A stretch of DNA of 62,865 nucleotides from an uncultured Mollicutes bacterium (GCA_900538885.1 UQAI01000003.1:1-62865); one strand, 5' to 3'; positions 53,880 through 62,771 are shown, counted from the first letter of the stretch. Program-made: numbers and translations. The notes: generated from the letters alone by a model not told the origin.

Positions 53880-54090
53880 TGATAAAGATTAGTAAATATA
53901 GAGCAAATTTTAGAGACTAGTTGGTTGGTGAAAAACTAGATTGCTCGTATTGAAGCTCCTTTTGAGAGGAATTAACAATTCCCGGTAGTTACGTTATAGC
54001 TAATTAAGTGTGTAGTTATGGTAATTACAAATTAGGATGGTACCGCGATTTTATTCGTTCCTATGCTTAGGCATGGGAACTTTTTATTTT
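53880..54090 (+). promoter_or_regulatory. T-box riboswitch of alaS
   Basis: This leader between the 985-residue gene and alaS has the T-box core AGGATGGTACCGCG (54034-54047), an upstream stem I region with the conserved AGAG...GTTGGTGAAAA-type bulges, and a likely specifier GCU (53955-53957) for alanine after GAA. The terminator is a 10-bp hairpin at 54057-54080 with a T tract. Uncharged tRNA-Ala is expected to favour the antiterminator and allow alaS expression. Confidence 0.92.
54057..54090 (+). terminator. T-box-controlled terminator
   Basis: GTTCCTATGC (54057-54066) pairs with GCATGGGAAC (54071-54080), followed by TTTTTATTTT. Its 5' arm can pair alternatively with the T-box core region. 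Confidence 0.9.
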
Positions 54091-54111
54091 GTATGAATGG
54101 AGAAAGATGAC

Positions 54112-56814
54112 ATGAAAAAATTAAAAAGTTATGAAATTAGACAAATGTGGCTTGATTTTTTCGCAAGTAAAGGCCATAAAATAGTGCCAAGTGCATCACT
54201 AATTCCTGTAGATGATCCTACTTTGCTATGGATCAATGCTGGTGTTGCCCCTTTAAAAAAATATTTTGATGGTCGCGAAAAACCAGAAAATCCACGTTTA
54301 TGTAATGCACAAAAGTCATTACGTACCAATGATATTGAAAATGTAGGGAAAACTGCACGTCACCACACCTTTTTTGAAATGTTAGGTAATTTTTCAATTG
54401 GTGATTACTTCAGAAATGAAGCCTTGGAATTCGCAAATGAATTATTATTTGATGAAAAATGGTTTGGAATTCCTCGTGAATTAATTTATATTACTTATTA
54501 TCCCGAAGATAAAGATACCTTCAATAAATGGGTTAGTTTAGGTGTTAACCCAACTCATTTAGTTCCAATTGCTGATAATTTTTGGGAAATAGGTGAAGGA
54601 CCTTGTGGACCCGATACTGAAATTTTCTTTGACCGTGGTGAAAAATATGATCCAGATGGTTTAGGTATTAAATTACTTGCTGAAGATATTGAAAATGATA
54701 GATATATTGAAATTTGGAATATCGTATTTAGCCAATTTAATTCTACTGCTGGTTTAAAACGTGAAGATTATCCCGAATTACCTAGCAAAAACATTGATAC
54801 TGGAGGTGGACTAGAAAGATTTGCCTGTGTTTTCCAAGGTGTCGAAACTAACTATGAAACTGACTTATTTATGCCAATGATAAAATATGTCGAAACTTTA
54901 TCAGGTATTAAATATGATGAATGTTCAGAATCACAAAAAATGGCCTTTAGAGTTATTGTTGATCATATCAGAAGTGTTGTATTCGCTCTTGCTGATGGGG
55001 CAATTTTATCAAACGAAGGTCGTGGTTATGTATTAAGAAGAATTCTTAGACGTGCGGTTAGAATGGGAAAACGTTTAGGTATTAATGAACCTTTCTTATA
55101 TAAAATTGTTTCAGTAGTTATAGAAAATATGAAAAGTTTCTACACTTATTTAGTTGAAAAAGAAACAATTATTACTAAATTAATTAAAATAGAAGAAGAA
55201 AATTTCTTAAAGACACTTGAATCTGGTGAAAAGAAACTTAATGATATAATGGAAAATGCAAAAACTAATATTATTAGTGGTAGTGACGCTTTCTTACTAT
55301 ATGACACTTTTGGCTTTCCAATTGAATTAACTGTTGAAGCAGCTGAGGATAAAGGTTTCTCTGTTGATATTGACGCTTTCAACAATGAACTTCAAAAACA
55401 AAAAGAAAGAGCTCGTAAAGCTCGTAATAGTGAACAATCAATGAATACTCAAAATGAAGAATACATGAATTTTCAAAAAGAATCAGTATTTGTTGGTTAT
55501 GACGCATTAAATTGTGATGCCAAAGTAATAGGAATTTTCAAAAATGGTCATGAAGTAAAAGAAGCTACGGGTGAAGCGATTGTATTATTTGATAAAACAC
55601 CTTTTTATGGTGAAAGTGGCGGCCAAAATGGTGATCAAGGTCGTTTGATAATTAATAATGAAACTTTCAATATTTTAAATACAATGAAATTTCCTAATGG
55701 ACAACATGCTCATATTGTAAATATGAAAGATTCTATCCTACATGAAGGAGATTTAGTTTCTCTAGAAGTAGATGAAGCATTTAGAGCAGATACTGCCGCG
55801 AACCATTCAGCAACACATTTATTAAATGAAGCTTTGAGAATGGTATTAGGTAAACACGTTATTCAACAAGGTAGCCAAGTAACTAATGAAGGCCTACGTT
55901 TTGACTTTAATAATTATGAAAATTTAACTTCTGATCAAATCATTGAAATAGAACAAATTGTTAATAGAGCAATTAAAGATAGTAATATTGTGACTACAAC
56001 TATTACAACAATAGACCAAGCTAAGGCTCTTGGTGCCCAAGCTGTGTTTGGCGAAAAGTATGGTTCAGCCGTTAGATTAGTAGAAATGGCATATAGCAAG
56101 GAACTTTGTGGTGGCACACATGTTAAAAACACTAGTGAAATAGAAAAGTTTGCCATTTTGGGCGTTGAATCAAAAGGATCAGGTATCTTTAGAATTGAAG
56201 CTGCTACTAAAAATAATATAATAACAGCTGAAAAAGAAAAATTAAATAGTATAATTGAAGATTTGAAAAATTTGGAAGAAAAAAGAAAAGCAATTATGGA
56301 TAAAGCAGCTGATGAAAAGATAAATCTAGTATCTAATCCTATTATCTTACCACGCCTTACAGGTAGTTATCAAGATATTTTAAATTATCGCGAAGTGTTA
56401 ACTCAAACTAGAAATGTAATAAAAGACCTAGACAAAGAATTTGATAATATTTATCGTGCTCATAAATCCTCCGATTATGCATCTTTACTTAACGATAAAT
56501 ATCAAGTAAATGGTACTGACGTTGTAATTGCGAAAGTTGTTGATTATGAAATTGATGTAGTAAAAGATATTATTGATAAGATTAGTGCAACAATGTCTAA
56601 TTGTGTTGTGTTTATAGCTAGTGTAAATCATGAAAAAATAGTGTTTATTGCTAAATCAAAGGGCAATTCAAATCGATGTGGCGATCTAGTTAAAGCTGCT
56701 GCTATCATAACAGGTGGTAACGGTGGTGGCAGACCAGATTTTGCTCAAGCCGGCGGTAAGGATGTAAATAAGATCGATGAAGCTCTTGCTAAAGTAAAGG
56801 AAATGATAAAATAA
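54112..56814 (+). CDS. alaS: Alanyl-tRNA synthetase
   Basis: The 900-residue enzyme charges tRNA-Ala. The class II catalytic core has HHTFFEMLGNFSIGDYF and GGGLERF; the editing domain has HSATHLLNEAL and CGGTHV; a C-terminal dimerisation/DHHA1 domain ends GGRPDFAQAGGKD. Domains are complete and of usual length. The ATG at 54112 follows GGAGAAAG; an ATG at 54097 lies just in front of that site and is rejected. Expression is under the T-box. The TAA stop overlaps the ruvX ATG by one base. Confidence 0.97.
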   Translation: MKKLKSYEIRQMWLDFFASKGHKIVPSASLIPVDDPTLLWINAGVAPLKKYFDGREKPENPRLCNAQKSLRTNDIENVGKTARHHTFFEMLGNFSIGDYFRNEALEFANELLFDEKWFGIPRELIYITYYPEDKDTFNKWVSLGVNPTHLVPIADNFWEIGEGPCGPDTEIFFDRGEKYDPDGLGIKLLAEDIENDRYIEIWNIVFSQFNSTAGLKREDYPELPSKNIDTGGGLERFACVFQGVETNYETDLFMPMIKYVETLSGIKYDECSESQKMAFRVIVDHIRSVVFALADGAILSNEGRGYVLRRILRRAVRMGKRLGINEPFLYKIVSVVIENMKSFYTYLVEKETIITKLIKIEEENFLKTLESGEKKLNDIMENAKTNIISGSDAFLLYDTFGFPIELTVEAAEDKGFSVDIDAFNNELQKQKERARKARNSEQSMNTQNEEYMNFQKESVFVGYDALNCDAKVIGIFKNGHEVKEATGEAIVLFDKTPFYGESGGQNGDQGRLIINNETFNILNTMKFPNGQHAHIVNMKDSILHEGDLVSLEVDEAFRADTAANHSATHLLNEALRMVLGKHVIQQGSQVTNEGLRFDFNNYENLTSDQIIEIEQIVNRAIKDSNIVTTTITTIDQAKALGAQAVFGEKYGSAVRLVEMAYSKELCGGTHVKNTSEIEKFAILGVESKGSGIFRIEAATKNNIITAEKEKLNSIIEDLKNLEEKRKAIMDKAADEKINLVSNPIILPRLTGSYQDILNYREVLTQTRNVIKDLDKEFDNIYRAHKSSDYASLLNDKYQVNGTDVVIAKVVDYEIDVVKDIIDKISATMSNCVVFIASVNHEKIVFIAKSKGNSNRCGDLVKAAAIITGGNGGGRPDFAQAGGKDVNKIDEALAKVKEMIK

Positions 56815-57236
56815 TGAGAATCATGGGACTTGATTTAGGTAATCGTACATGTGGAGTGGCGTTTAGCGATTTATCAGAAACTATTGCTACATCATATAAT
56901 ACAATACGTTTTAGAGAGAAAGATTTGCAAAAATGTTTAGAATGTGTTATAATGTTAATCGCTGAAAGAAAAGTAGATAAGATTGTTCTTGGACATCCAA
57001 TTAATATGAATGGAACGATTGGTCCACAAGCAGAATACGTTTATGAATTCAAAGCAATGTTAGAAAAAAGTACTAATTTAGAAGTTATCTTATATGATGA
57101 AAGACTTACTTCAGTTGAGGTTAACAACTTAATGATTTCGGCTGATTTGAGTAGGGCTAAACGCAAAACCAAAGTTGACACTTTAGCTGCAACTTTAATC
57201 TTACAATCTTATTTAGACAGTAAAAAAAGAAATTAA
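56814..57236 (+). CDS. ruvX: Putative Holliday junction resolvase RuvX (YqgF)
   Basis: A 140-residue RNase H-like nuclease for rRNA 5'-end processing and possibly junction resolution. The first acidic residue is in MGLDLGNRTCGVAFSD; YDERLTSVEV and DTLAATLILQSYL complete the active site. Length is standard. It begins in the alaS stop codon. In many Firmicutes ireB lies between alaS and ruvX; here it is absent. Confidence 0.93.
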   Translation: MRIMGLDLGNRTCGVAFSDLSETIATSYNTIRFREKDLQKCLECVIMLIAERKVDKIVLGHPINMNGTIGPQAEYVYEFKAMLEKSTNLEVILYDERLTSVEVNNLMISADLSRAKRKTKVDTLAATLILQSYLDSKKRN

Positions 57237-57249
57237 AGGAGATATTAAA

Positions 57250-57618
57250 ATGAGTGAAATCAAACCAACTGATGGTCAATTAACAGTAATTGATGCTGAA
57301 GGCAATGAAAAATTATGTCAAATTTTATTTACATTAGATTCAGAAGAATTCAACAAGAAATATGTTGTATTCTATCCAATTGAAGCATTAAATGATGATG
57401 ATTCTGAACAAATTTCATTAATGGCTGCAATTTATACTGAAGGTGAAGATGGTAATGGTGAATTAAGCGAAATTGAATCTGATGAAGAATGGTCAATGAT
57501 CGAAGATGCTGTTGCTGACTATGAAGAACAAATGGGTGATGAATGTGAATGTGATGATGATTGCAAGTGTCATCATGAAGAACATCATTGCTGCTGCCAT
57601 AATCACGAAGAAGAATAA
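57250..57618 (+). CDS. DUF1292 protein with Cys/His-rich tail
   Basis: A 122-residue acidic cytoplasmic protein. Residues 1-95 match DUF1292 (YrzB): EGNEKLCQILFTLDSEEFNKKYVVFYPIE and EWSMIEDAVADYEEQ are typical. The last 25 residues are an unusual metal-binding-like tail, with CECDDDCKCHHEEHHCCCH giving seven Cys and several His. Relatives normally end with a plain acidic stretch. It follows ruvX by 13 bases with an AAAGGAGAT site, keeping the alaS-ruvX-yrzB order. Function of the family is unknown; the tail suggests binding of zinc or another soft metal. Confidence 0.88.
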   Translation: MSEIKPTDGQLTVIDAEGNEKLCQILFTLDSEEFNKKYVVFYPIEALNDDDSEQISLMAAIYTEGEDGNGELSEIESDEEWSMIEDAVADYEEQMGDECECDDDCKCHHEEHHCCCHNHEEE

Positions 57619-57647
57619 ATATACTTGAATAATTTTACTAATAAATG

Positions 57648-57678
57648 CTCTAACCGTATTTAATGGTTAGAGTTTTTT
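57648..57678 (+). terminator. Terminator of the alaS operon
   Basis: CTCTAACC (57648-57655) pairs with GGTTAGAG (57665-57672), followed by T residues. Confidence 0.88.
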
Positions 57679-57701
57679 CTAATTATATTAAATGTTATAT
57701 A

Positions 57702-57737
57702 AAAAATAAAAAACCATATCTTTTTGATATGGCTTTT
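57702..57737 (-). terminator. Terminator of the tmcAL-mrp unit
   Basis: On the minus strand GCCATATC pairs with GATATGGT around an AAAAA loop, followed by T residues. It faces the alaS-operon terminator. Confidence 0.8.
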
Positions 57738-57787
57738 GAAAGTCTGTAAAGTTTTTGTAAAAACTATATTATAGAATGTAAAATCGT

Positions 57788-58801
57788 TTAGTTTTGATTT
57801 CGATGAATTGCCATTAAAATATAGTCTAAGGCATCGTCATATATTTTACCATTTTTCTCATCTATTTCAAATAAATCTGTGTCATTACTTGGTCTTGCAA
57901 TTGGAATTTTGGTGATAAGCTCAGTATTAAGTTCATTTGCGACTTTTTCTCCACCACCATGGCCAAAAATGTAATCTTTCTCATGATTTATTGGATTTTC
58001 ATAATATGACATATTTTCAATTACACCTAAAATTTCATGTCCTAACTTAGTTGCTGCATGTCCTGCTTTTACTGCTACATGTGAAGCAGATGGATGAGGG
58101 GTAGTTACTAAAATCATTTTGCATTCAGGCACAATATTTTTTATGTCAAGAGTAATATCACCAGTTCCAGGTGGAAAATCAATAATGATAAAATCAGTAT
58201 CGTCTGCCCATTTAACATCGTAGAAGAAGTGATTTAGCATACTGTTAAGCATTCCACCTCGCCATATCACTGGTTGAGATGGCTCAGTAAAAAATTCAGT
58301 TGAAATAATTTCTAAGTTTCCTGCTTTAATAGGAATTATTTTTTTGTTTTCATCATATTTTGGATATTGGTGTTCAAAACCTAAGATGGTAGGAAGACTA
58401 GAACCATAGATATCTGCATCGATTACTCCAACTTTAAAATTACGTTTTACCATACGATATGCTATGTTAGCCGCAACACTGCTTTTTCCAACACCACCTT
58501 TACCACTAATAATGCCAATGTAGGTAATTTGTTTATTAACGGATGGTTTTGCTCCTTTTTCTTGTTCAATTTCTAGGCGAAGTCCTTTATATCCTGCTGT
58601 AATTTTAACAGTTTTAGCAATTTCTCTTTTGAGGATTTTTTCATAAACTTTATCAGAGTTATGCATAGATACAATTAAAGTGATAAGGTCATTATCATCG
58701 TTATATGCAAGGTGCTTAATTGCGTTATTTTCCTTTAAGGTATTACCGTTACTAGGATCAACGATAGCATCTAGCAATTGTCTAAGTTCATGTAATGTCA
58801 T
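57788..58801 (-). CDS. mrp: Mrp/NBP35-family P-loop ATPase (SalA-like)
   Basis: A 337-residue ATPase of the iron-sulfur carrier/SalA group. An N-terminal MIP18-like (DUF59) region of about 85 residues precedes the deviant Walker A GKGGVGKSSVAANIA; DADIYGSSLPTILG, IDFPPGTGDI and VTTPHPSA are typical. The C-terminal Cys-x2-Cys of ApbC/Mrp is missing: the segment reads ENMSYYENPINHEKDYIFG. B. subtilis SalA lacks it too. The ATG at 58801 follows GAAGGAA; an upstream ATG at 58837 lies within tmcAL. It is 2 bases downstream of the tmcAL stop and is likely co-transcribed with it. Confidence 0.88.
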   Translation of the reverse strand: MTLHELRQLLDAIVDPSNGNTLKENNAIKHLAYNDDNDLITLIVSMHNSDKVYEKILKREIAKTVKITAGYKGLRLEIEQEKGAKPSVNKQITYIGIISGKGGVGKSSVAANIAYRMVKRNFKVGVIDADIYGSSLPTILGFEHQYPKYDENKKIIPIKAGNLEIISTEFFTEPSQPVIWRGGMLNSMLNHFFYDVKWADDTDFIIIDFPPGTGDITLDIKNIVPECKMILVTTPHPSASHVAVKAGHAATKLGHEILGVIENMSYYENPINHEKDYIFGHGGGEKVANELNTELITKIPIARPSNDTDLFEIDEKNGKIYDDALDYILMAIHRNQN

Positions 58802-58802
58802 T

Positions 58803-59963
58803 TTATTCCTTCTTTCTAATTGGTAATTTGTATTCATTTAAATAAATATTTGGGTTGTTTGTCAATATTCCATATAATTTACTTGCGATAATTTCATAAT
58901 GCAATGATTCAGGTATTTTATTTAATTCATTCGGTGATGAAAATATCATTTTTTTAGTTGTTTTGTCTAAAGCATTAAGATAGCTAAGGCCTATTTCATT
59001 TATACCTAAGATTCGTAGATAATTTATTTTTGAAAAGTCAACTGTCTTTAATTGAATTAAAAGTGAAATAAGCAGACGTCTAATTCTATTAACTGAGTAC
59101 TTTTTATTTTTTAAAGAGTCAAGCAAATTAGAATAAGTGTGAGTAAAGTCACCATTTTTCATAATATAGTTATCAATACCCTCTTTGTTTCCATTTATTT
59201 CTTTAAAAGGATTAATAAACGGAAATTGGAGAGTTTGAAAACTAATTATTCTAAGTAAATTATTTTCAGCCGTTGTTAGGTCAATAAAATGAGGCTTATA
59301 AGGTATATATTTCGTAATATCTTCATTTTTTTGAAAAGTTTCGCGAATATAAGACGCACTAGCGATATTAGAATTAGTGTTTTCTTTTTGATAATAATCG
59401 TTAGTTCTTTTGATTAAATGAAGCTTAATGTTTAGATTTTGATCTCTGATTACGCGGTAGTACTGAAAGCCTAAAGTAAAATTAGGCTTATTAAACTCTT
59501 CGATTTCTGATATGCTAATTCCCATATTCTTTAAGACTTCTGTAAAAATCTTTTTGTGGCTAGTTTGCCTAGACGAGTAGTCTTTTAAAATTTGAGAAAA
59601 TTCATTTGATGTGATTAGATCGTAAAATTTTTCAAATTGCTTAATATCAGTAGTTTCACACCCAATAACAATGTCAGTAACACCTATTTGATTTAAAATA
59701 GAAACGGTACTAGCCGCAAAGTAATTAGCACTTTGGAGGGTGTAACAAATGGGTAGTTCAAGTATAATATCAATATTTTGGTCTTGCAAAATCTTAATTT
59801 TATCAAATTTGTTAATAATGGAAATTTCTCCACGCATTGTAAACGAAGTAGAAGTAATACATATAAAAGGAGAATCAGGAAATATGGCTTTTGCAGAATT
59901 GATTAGATGTTTATGCCCATTATGAAAAGGATTAGCTTCAAAAATTAAACCAACTACATGCAT
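58803..59963 (-). CDS. tmcAL: tRNA(Met) cytidine acetate ligase TmcAL
   Basis: A 386-residue nucleotidyltransferase-like enzyme (YlbM) that makes N4-acetylcytidine at the wobble base of elongator tRNA-Met using acetate and ATP. The N-terminal GLIFEANPFHNGHKHLI has the HxGH nucleotide-binding motif, followed by FTMRGEISIINKFDK and SANYFAA. The middle segment SASYIRETFQKNEDI is also typical. The start follows AAAGGAGT and its minus-strand extended promoter TGGTATAAT is at 60000-59993. It lies upstream of mrp. Confidence 0.92.
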   Translation of the reverse strand: MHVVGLIFEANPFHNGHKHLINSAKAIFPDSPFICITSTSFTMRGEISIINKFDKIKILQDQNIDIILELPICYTLQSANYFAASTVSILNQIGVTDIVIGCETTDIKQFEKFYDLITSNEFSQILKDYSSRQTSHKKIFTEVLKNMGISISEIEEFNKPNFTLGFQYYRVIRDQNLNIKLHLIKRTNDYYQKENTNSNIASASYIRETFQKNEDITKYIPYKPHFIDLTTAENNLLRIISFQTLQFPFINPFKEINGNKEGIDNYIMKNGDFTHTYSNLLDSLKNKKYSVNRIRRLLISLLIQLKTVDFSKINYLRILGINEIGLSYLNALDKTTKKMIFSSPNELNKIPESLHYEIIASKLYGILTNNPNIYLNEYKLPIRKKE

Positions 59964-59992
59964 AATGTACTCCTTTCTTAATTACTTTTACT

Positions 59993-60038
59993 ATTATACC
60001 AAAAAACACATTTTTTCGCAATTCTTTTATGTTATAAT
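59993..60038. promoter_or_regulatory. Divergent promoters for tmcAL and the 104-residue gene
   Basis: Minus strand: TGG-TATAAT with -10 at 59998-59993, toward tmcAL. Plus strand: TG-T-TATAAT with -10 at 60033-60038, 20 bases before the start at 60058. The two -10 elements are 34 bases apart. Confidence 0.65.
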
Positions 60039-60057
60039 TTACTAAATGAGGTGAATT

Positions 60058-60372
60058 ATGAATAAAAAAATAAGTTGTGATGAGTTAAATGAGTTAATTG
60101 ATGTAAAGAAACAGGTAATTGTAAGAATAGTCTCTCGTGCAAGTTATTTGGAATTATTGTCACAGGCGTTGACAGAAAGAATTGTAAAAGAAACTTCGGT
60201 GGGATATGGAATAATGGAAAAAACTGAATTCGAAAGATATTTAAAAAATAATAAACAAAAGACAAATTGTGTGTTTTCTGGCACTATTTATTTAATAAAT
60301 AAAAATAAAAGTGTAAAAAATTTACCATATTTTTGTGGCTATAAGAAAATGTTATCCATAATAACAGAGTAA
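60058..60372 (+). CDS. Unknown protein, 104 residues
   Basis: I do not recognise it. It is a small basic protein with a helical first half (SCDELNELIDVKKQVIVRIVSRASYLELLSQ, split by a short strand) and a strand-rich end that includes NCVFSGTIYLINKNK. No signal peptide or TM segment. The start follows GAGGTG with an extended -10 promoter upstream, so it is likely a real gene. It is monocistronic, with a 155-base gap to the next gene that holds a promoter and short AT-rich inverted repeats but nothing else recognised. Confidence 0.6.
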   Translation: MNKKISCDELNELIDVKKQVIVRIVSRASYLELLSQALTERIVKETSVGYGIMEKTEFERYLKNNKQKTNCVFSGTIYLINKNKSVKNLPYFCGYKKMLSIITE

Positions 60373-60501
60373 TAATAATGTATTCATATACTACTTGATG
60401 CATAACATTCATTATGTATTATATTTTATAAAACTATTAATACAGTATTTGTCCTTTAGCTTTTAGATTGTGTTTTGCTTTAATAATTAGTCAAAATATG
60501 G

Positions 60502-60507
60502 TATAAT
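60502..60507 (+). promoter_or_regulatory. Extended -10 promoter of the membrane LuxR gene
   Basis: TGG followed by TATAAT, 21 bases before the start at 60528. Confidence 0.6.
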
Positions 60508-60527
60508 ATACAAGTTGGAGGGAGATT

Positions 60528-62000
60528 ATGGATAATCAAAAAGACAAAAAAATAACGAAAGTATTCTATAAAATCAGTGTAATTTTATCAAATCGTAAAA
60601 AGGAATCTAGTAAGGTTTATTTTAGTAAGCCTTCTTTAAAATCAATATTTTTATCAATATTTTCATCACTACTAGTTGTTGATTTTATATTTAGGTTTAT
60701 GAAATTATTTGATTACGAAAATGTGAATGTAACTGAAAACATTTATCAATTAGGTGGAATTGCTGGTGGAGTGATGCTAGCAATTGTTATAATGATTGTT
60801 GTTTCAAAACAAATAATTTTAAAATATTTTAAATATATTTCCGCTCCCTTAGTTATTATTGGTATTTTATTTAGTTATTATTCCTTTAATAATTTTAGTT
60901 TAGCCCTAGGTTCAACCCTACTTGGTTTTGGATATGGAATTATTTTTGGATTAATTGTCAATTTATTTCTGTATTCATTTGGAATGTCAGAACGATTAAT
61001 TTTTAGTTTAGTGCTTATAATGTTATTTTTTAGTTATTCTTTCTATTTTAATGTTTTTATTGGTGATATGGTGAAGCGTATTTATATTCCTTCGTGTTTA
61101 GCCATCATTGTTTACCTATTGTTCATCTTTTGTAATGATTATTTCGTAATAAATGATAGAAGTGAAAAAGTTCCAACTTATTCGTTGGTATTACTTATCG
61201 CAATGTTGTTTATCGTTTGTATGAATCAAGCTTTTGTAGGTGCAATTGAATTAAGTGTTCATACTAGTGGAATTCAAGCGTCAAAATCATATTATTCTAC
61301 GACCTATTATATAGGATTTGTGATTTGTTGCTTAGTTACTGTTTTTGCATTCTTGTATTCTAAAAAAGCAATGATCTTATTAATTATAATTTATTTTATG
61401 TCCGTTTTTGGAGCTCATCAATTAACGATATTTAATACAGCTTTTGATGGTGATGTTGTATTTTGGCGTCAAGCAGCGGATGTAGCATATGGTTTTTCTA
61501 ATTCTTTAGGTTATATAACCATTTTTATGCTGATTGCGAAAATATTAGATGATAAAGCATCACGTTTTAACCTTTTATATGTATCACTATGTACTATTTG
61601 CTTTACCTTTTCAAGTGTTTTTTTACGTAAATATTTAATGAATATCGATATAAGAGCCCTTGCGATTGCATTAATGATAATCAATTTTGTGATAGGTGTT
61701 ATTATTATTATTATTAATGTACTTGAATACATTAGAATAATAAGCACAAATAATGTAGTGACAGAAATTGCCGATAAAGTAGAAGAAAATGATGTGGTGG
61801 TTGATCCAAATGAAGTTTTAACCCCTAAAGAAAAAGTCGTTTTTGAACTTTTAATTGAAGGACTTACTTTAAGACAAATTGCTGGTGAACTTAGCATGAA
61901 GTATGATTCAGTAAATTTTCACTATAAAAACATTTACCGAAAATTAGGTGTTAATTCAAAAATTGAGTTAATTCTAAGATATGGTGATCTAAATAAATAA
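60528..62000 (+). CDS. Polytopic membrane protein with LuxR-type DNA-binding domain
   Basis: A 490-residue regulator. Residues about 40-410 contain around 12 hydrophobic segments without charged loops of note, similar in layout to MFS-like sensors. The C-terminal 65 residues are a LuxR/GerE helix-turn-helix: VLTPKEKVVFELLIEGLTLRQIAGELSMKYDSVNFHYKNIYRKLGV. It may sense a small molecule in the membrane and act on DNA directly. Such membrane-LuxR proteins are best known from Coriobacteriia such as Eggerthella. Target genes are unknown; the pilin-like genes just downstream are candidates. Start follows GGAGGGAGA. Confidence 0.82.
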   Translation: MDNQKDKKITKVFYKISVILSNRKKESSKVYFSKPSLKSIFLSIFSSLLVVDFIFRFMKLFDYENVNVTENIYQLGGIAGGVMLAIVIMIVVSKQIILKYFKYISAPLVIIGILFSYYSFNNFSLALGSTLLGFGYGIIFGLIVNLFLYSFGMSERLIFSLVLIMLFFSYSFYFNVFIGDMVKRIYIPSCLAIIVYLLFIFCNDYFVINDRSEKVPTYSLVLLIAMLFIVCMNQAFVGAIELSVHTSGIQASKSYYSTTYYIGFVICCLVTVFAFLYSKKAMILLIIIYFMSVFGAHQLTIFNTAFDGDVVFWRQAADVAYGFSNSLGYITIFMLIAKILDDKASRFNLLYVSLCTICFTFSSVFLRKYLMNIDIRALAIALMIINFVIGVIIIIINVLEYIRIISTNNVVTEIADKVEENDVVVDPNEVLTPKEKVVFELLIEGLTLRQIAGELSMKYDSVNFHYKNIYRKLGVNSKIELILRYGDLNK

Positions 62001-62030
62001 CGTATTTTCAGATGAAAATACGTTTTTTTT
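62000..62030 (+). terminator. Terminator after the membrane LuxR gene
   Basis: ACGTATTTTC (62000-62009) pairs with GAAAATACGT (62014-62023), followed by T residues. The last base of the stop codon is in the stem. Confidence 0.88.
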
Positions 62031-62086
62031 ATTATTAAAATGGAAATTAAAAATTATTAACGTAATATATGGTTGGTGATGTTAAA

Positions 62087-62509
62087 ATGAAAAGAGAAAA
62101 AGGAATCACTATTTTGGAGGTAATACTTGCTATATTAATGATTGGTTTAGCAAGTACGATGGTTATTAAAGTTATCAACCTTTATAATAGTCAAAATGGT
62201 AAATATGAGACGGATCGAGCCTATTACTGCGAAGTTATAAAGGCATATCATTTATTAATGGTCACTAATAATATAAAAACTGAAAATAAAGTTTTTAAAT
62301 ATGAAAATAATCAATATGAAGTATATGTTGATGATATTTTAGTAATGTGGGTAAAAGATAATTCTATTTGTGCAATTGAAAATAATGAACAATATGAGTT
62401 TGAACTAATCTATAATTTTTCATGTAAAATTGAAAATAATTATTTATTACTGTCATTTGATGGGATTAAAGGAAAAGATAGTTTATTTGTGAGGTGGATA
62501 TATGAGTGA
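62087..62509 (+). CDS. Pseudopilin-like protein
   Basis: A 140-residue protein with a type IV prepilin N terminus: basic leader KREKG, then ITILEVILAILMIGLAS with Glu at position 5 after the Gly cleavage site. The rest is a small soluble domain (YEVYVDDILVMWVKDN and similar). It is probably processed by a prepilin peptidase and may belong to a competence or secretion pseudopilus, although no comG-type ATPase is in the window. The ATG at 62087 follows GGTGATG; an ATG at 62069 is upstream of that site. It overlaps the next gene by 8 bases. Confidence 0.75.
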   Translation: MKREKGITILEVILAILMIGLASTMVIKVINLYNSQNGKYETDRAYYCEVIKAYHLLMVTNNIKTENKVFKYENNQYEVYVDDILVMWVKDNSICAIENNEQYEFELIYNFSCKIENNYLLLSFDGIKGKDSLFVRWIYE

Positions 62510-62765
62510 AGTTTATGTTGTAGTTATAAGAAATCGAGTGAAGTGGGAAGTAAGGGTAATTAGCCAAAATAATCAATGTTGTTTTGAAAATGACAATCTA
62601 ATTTCGCTATATGATGATGTTATACGTAGCTTATTGATTTATTATCAAAATAAAAACAAAATAATTTGGTTATTTCACTTTTATAACCAAGCTTATATAA
62701 GAAGTGAAAGTAGTAAAAAAAATAATATTAAAAATGTTTTACAAAATAATGTAATTGTAGTATAG
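62502..62765 (+). CDS. Unknown protein, 87 residues
   Basis: A small protein I do not recognise. It has no TM segment; the pattern EVYVVVIRNRVKWEVRVISQNNQCC is strand-rich. It overlaps the pseudopilin-like gene by 8 bases (GTGAGG-type site in front), so the two are co-translated. A role in the same pilus-like system is inference from position only. Confidence 0.55.
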   Translation: MSEVYVVVIRNRVKWEVRVISQNNQCCFENDNLISLYDDVIRSLLIYYQNKNKIIWLFHFYNQAYIRSESSKKNNIKNVLQNNVIVV

Positions 62766-62771
62766 TATAGC

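Noticed and set aside
57788..58801. Loss of the Mrp CxxC motif as a novelty
   Set aside because: SalA proteins of Bacilli also lack it, so it is probably the usual state for this subgroup.
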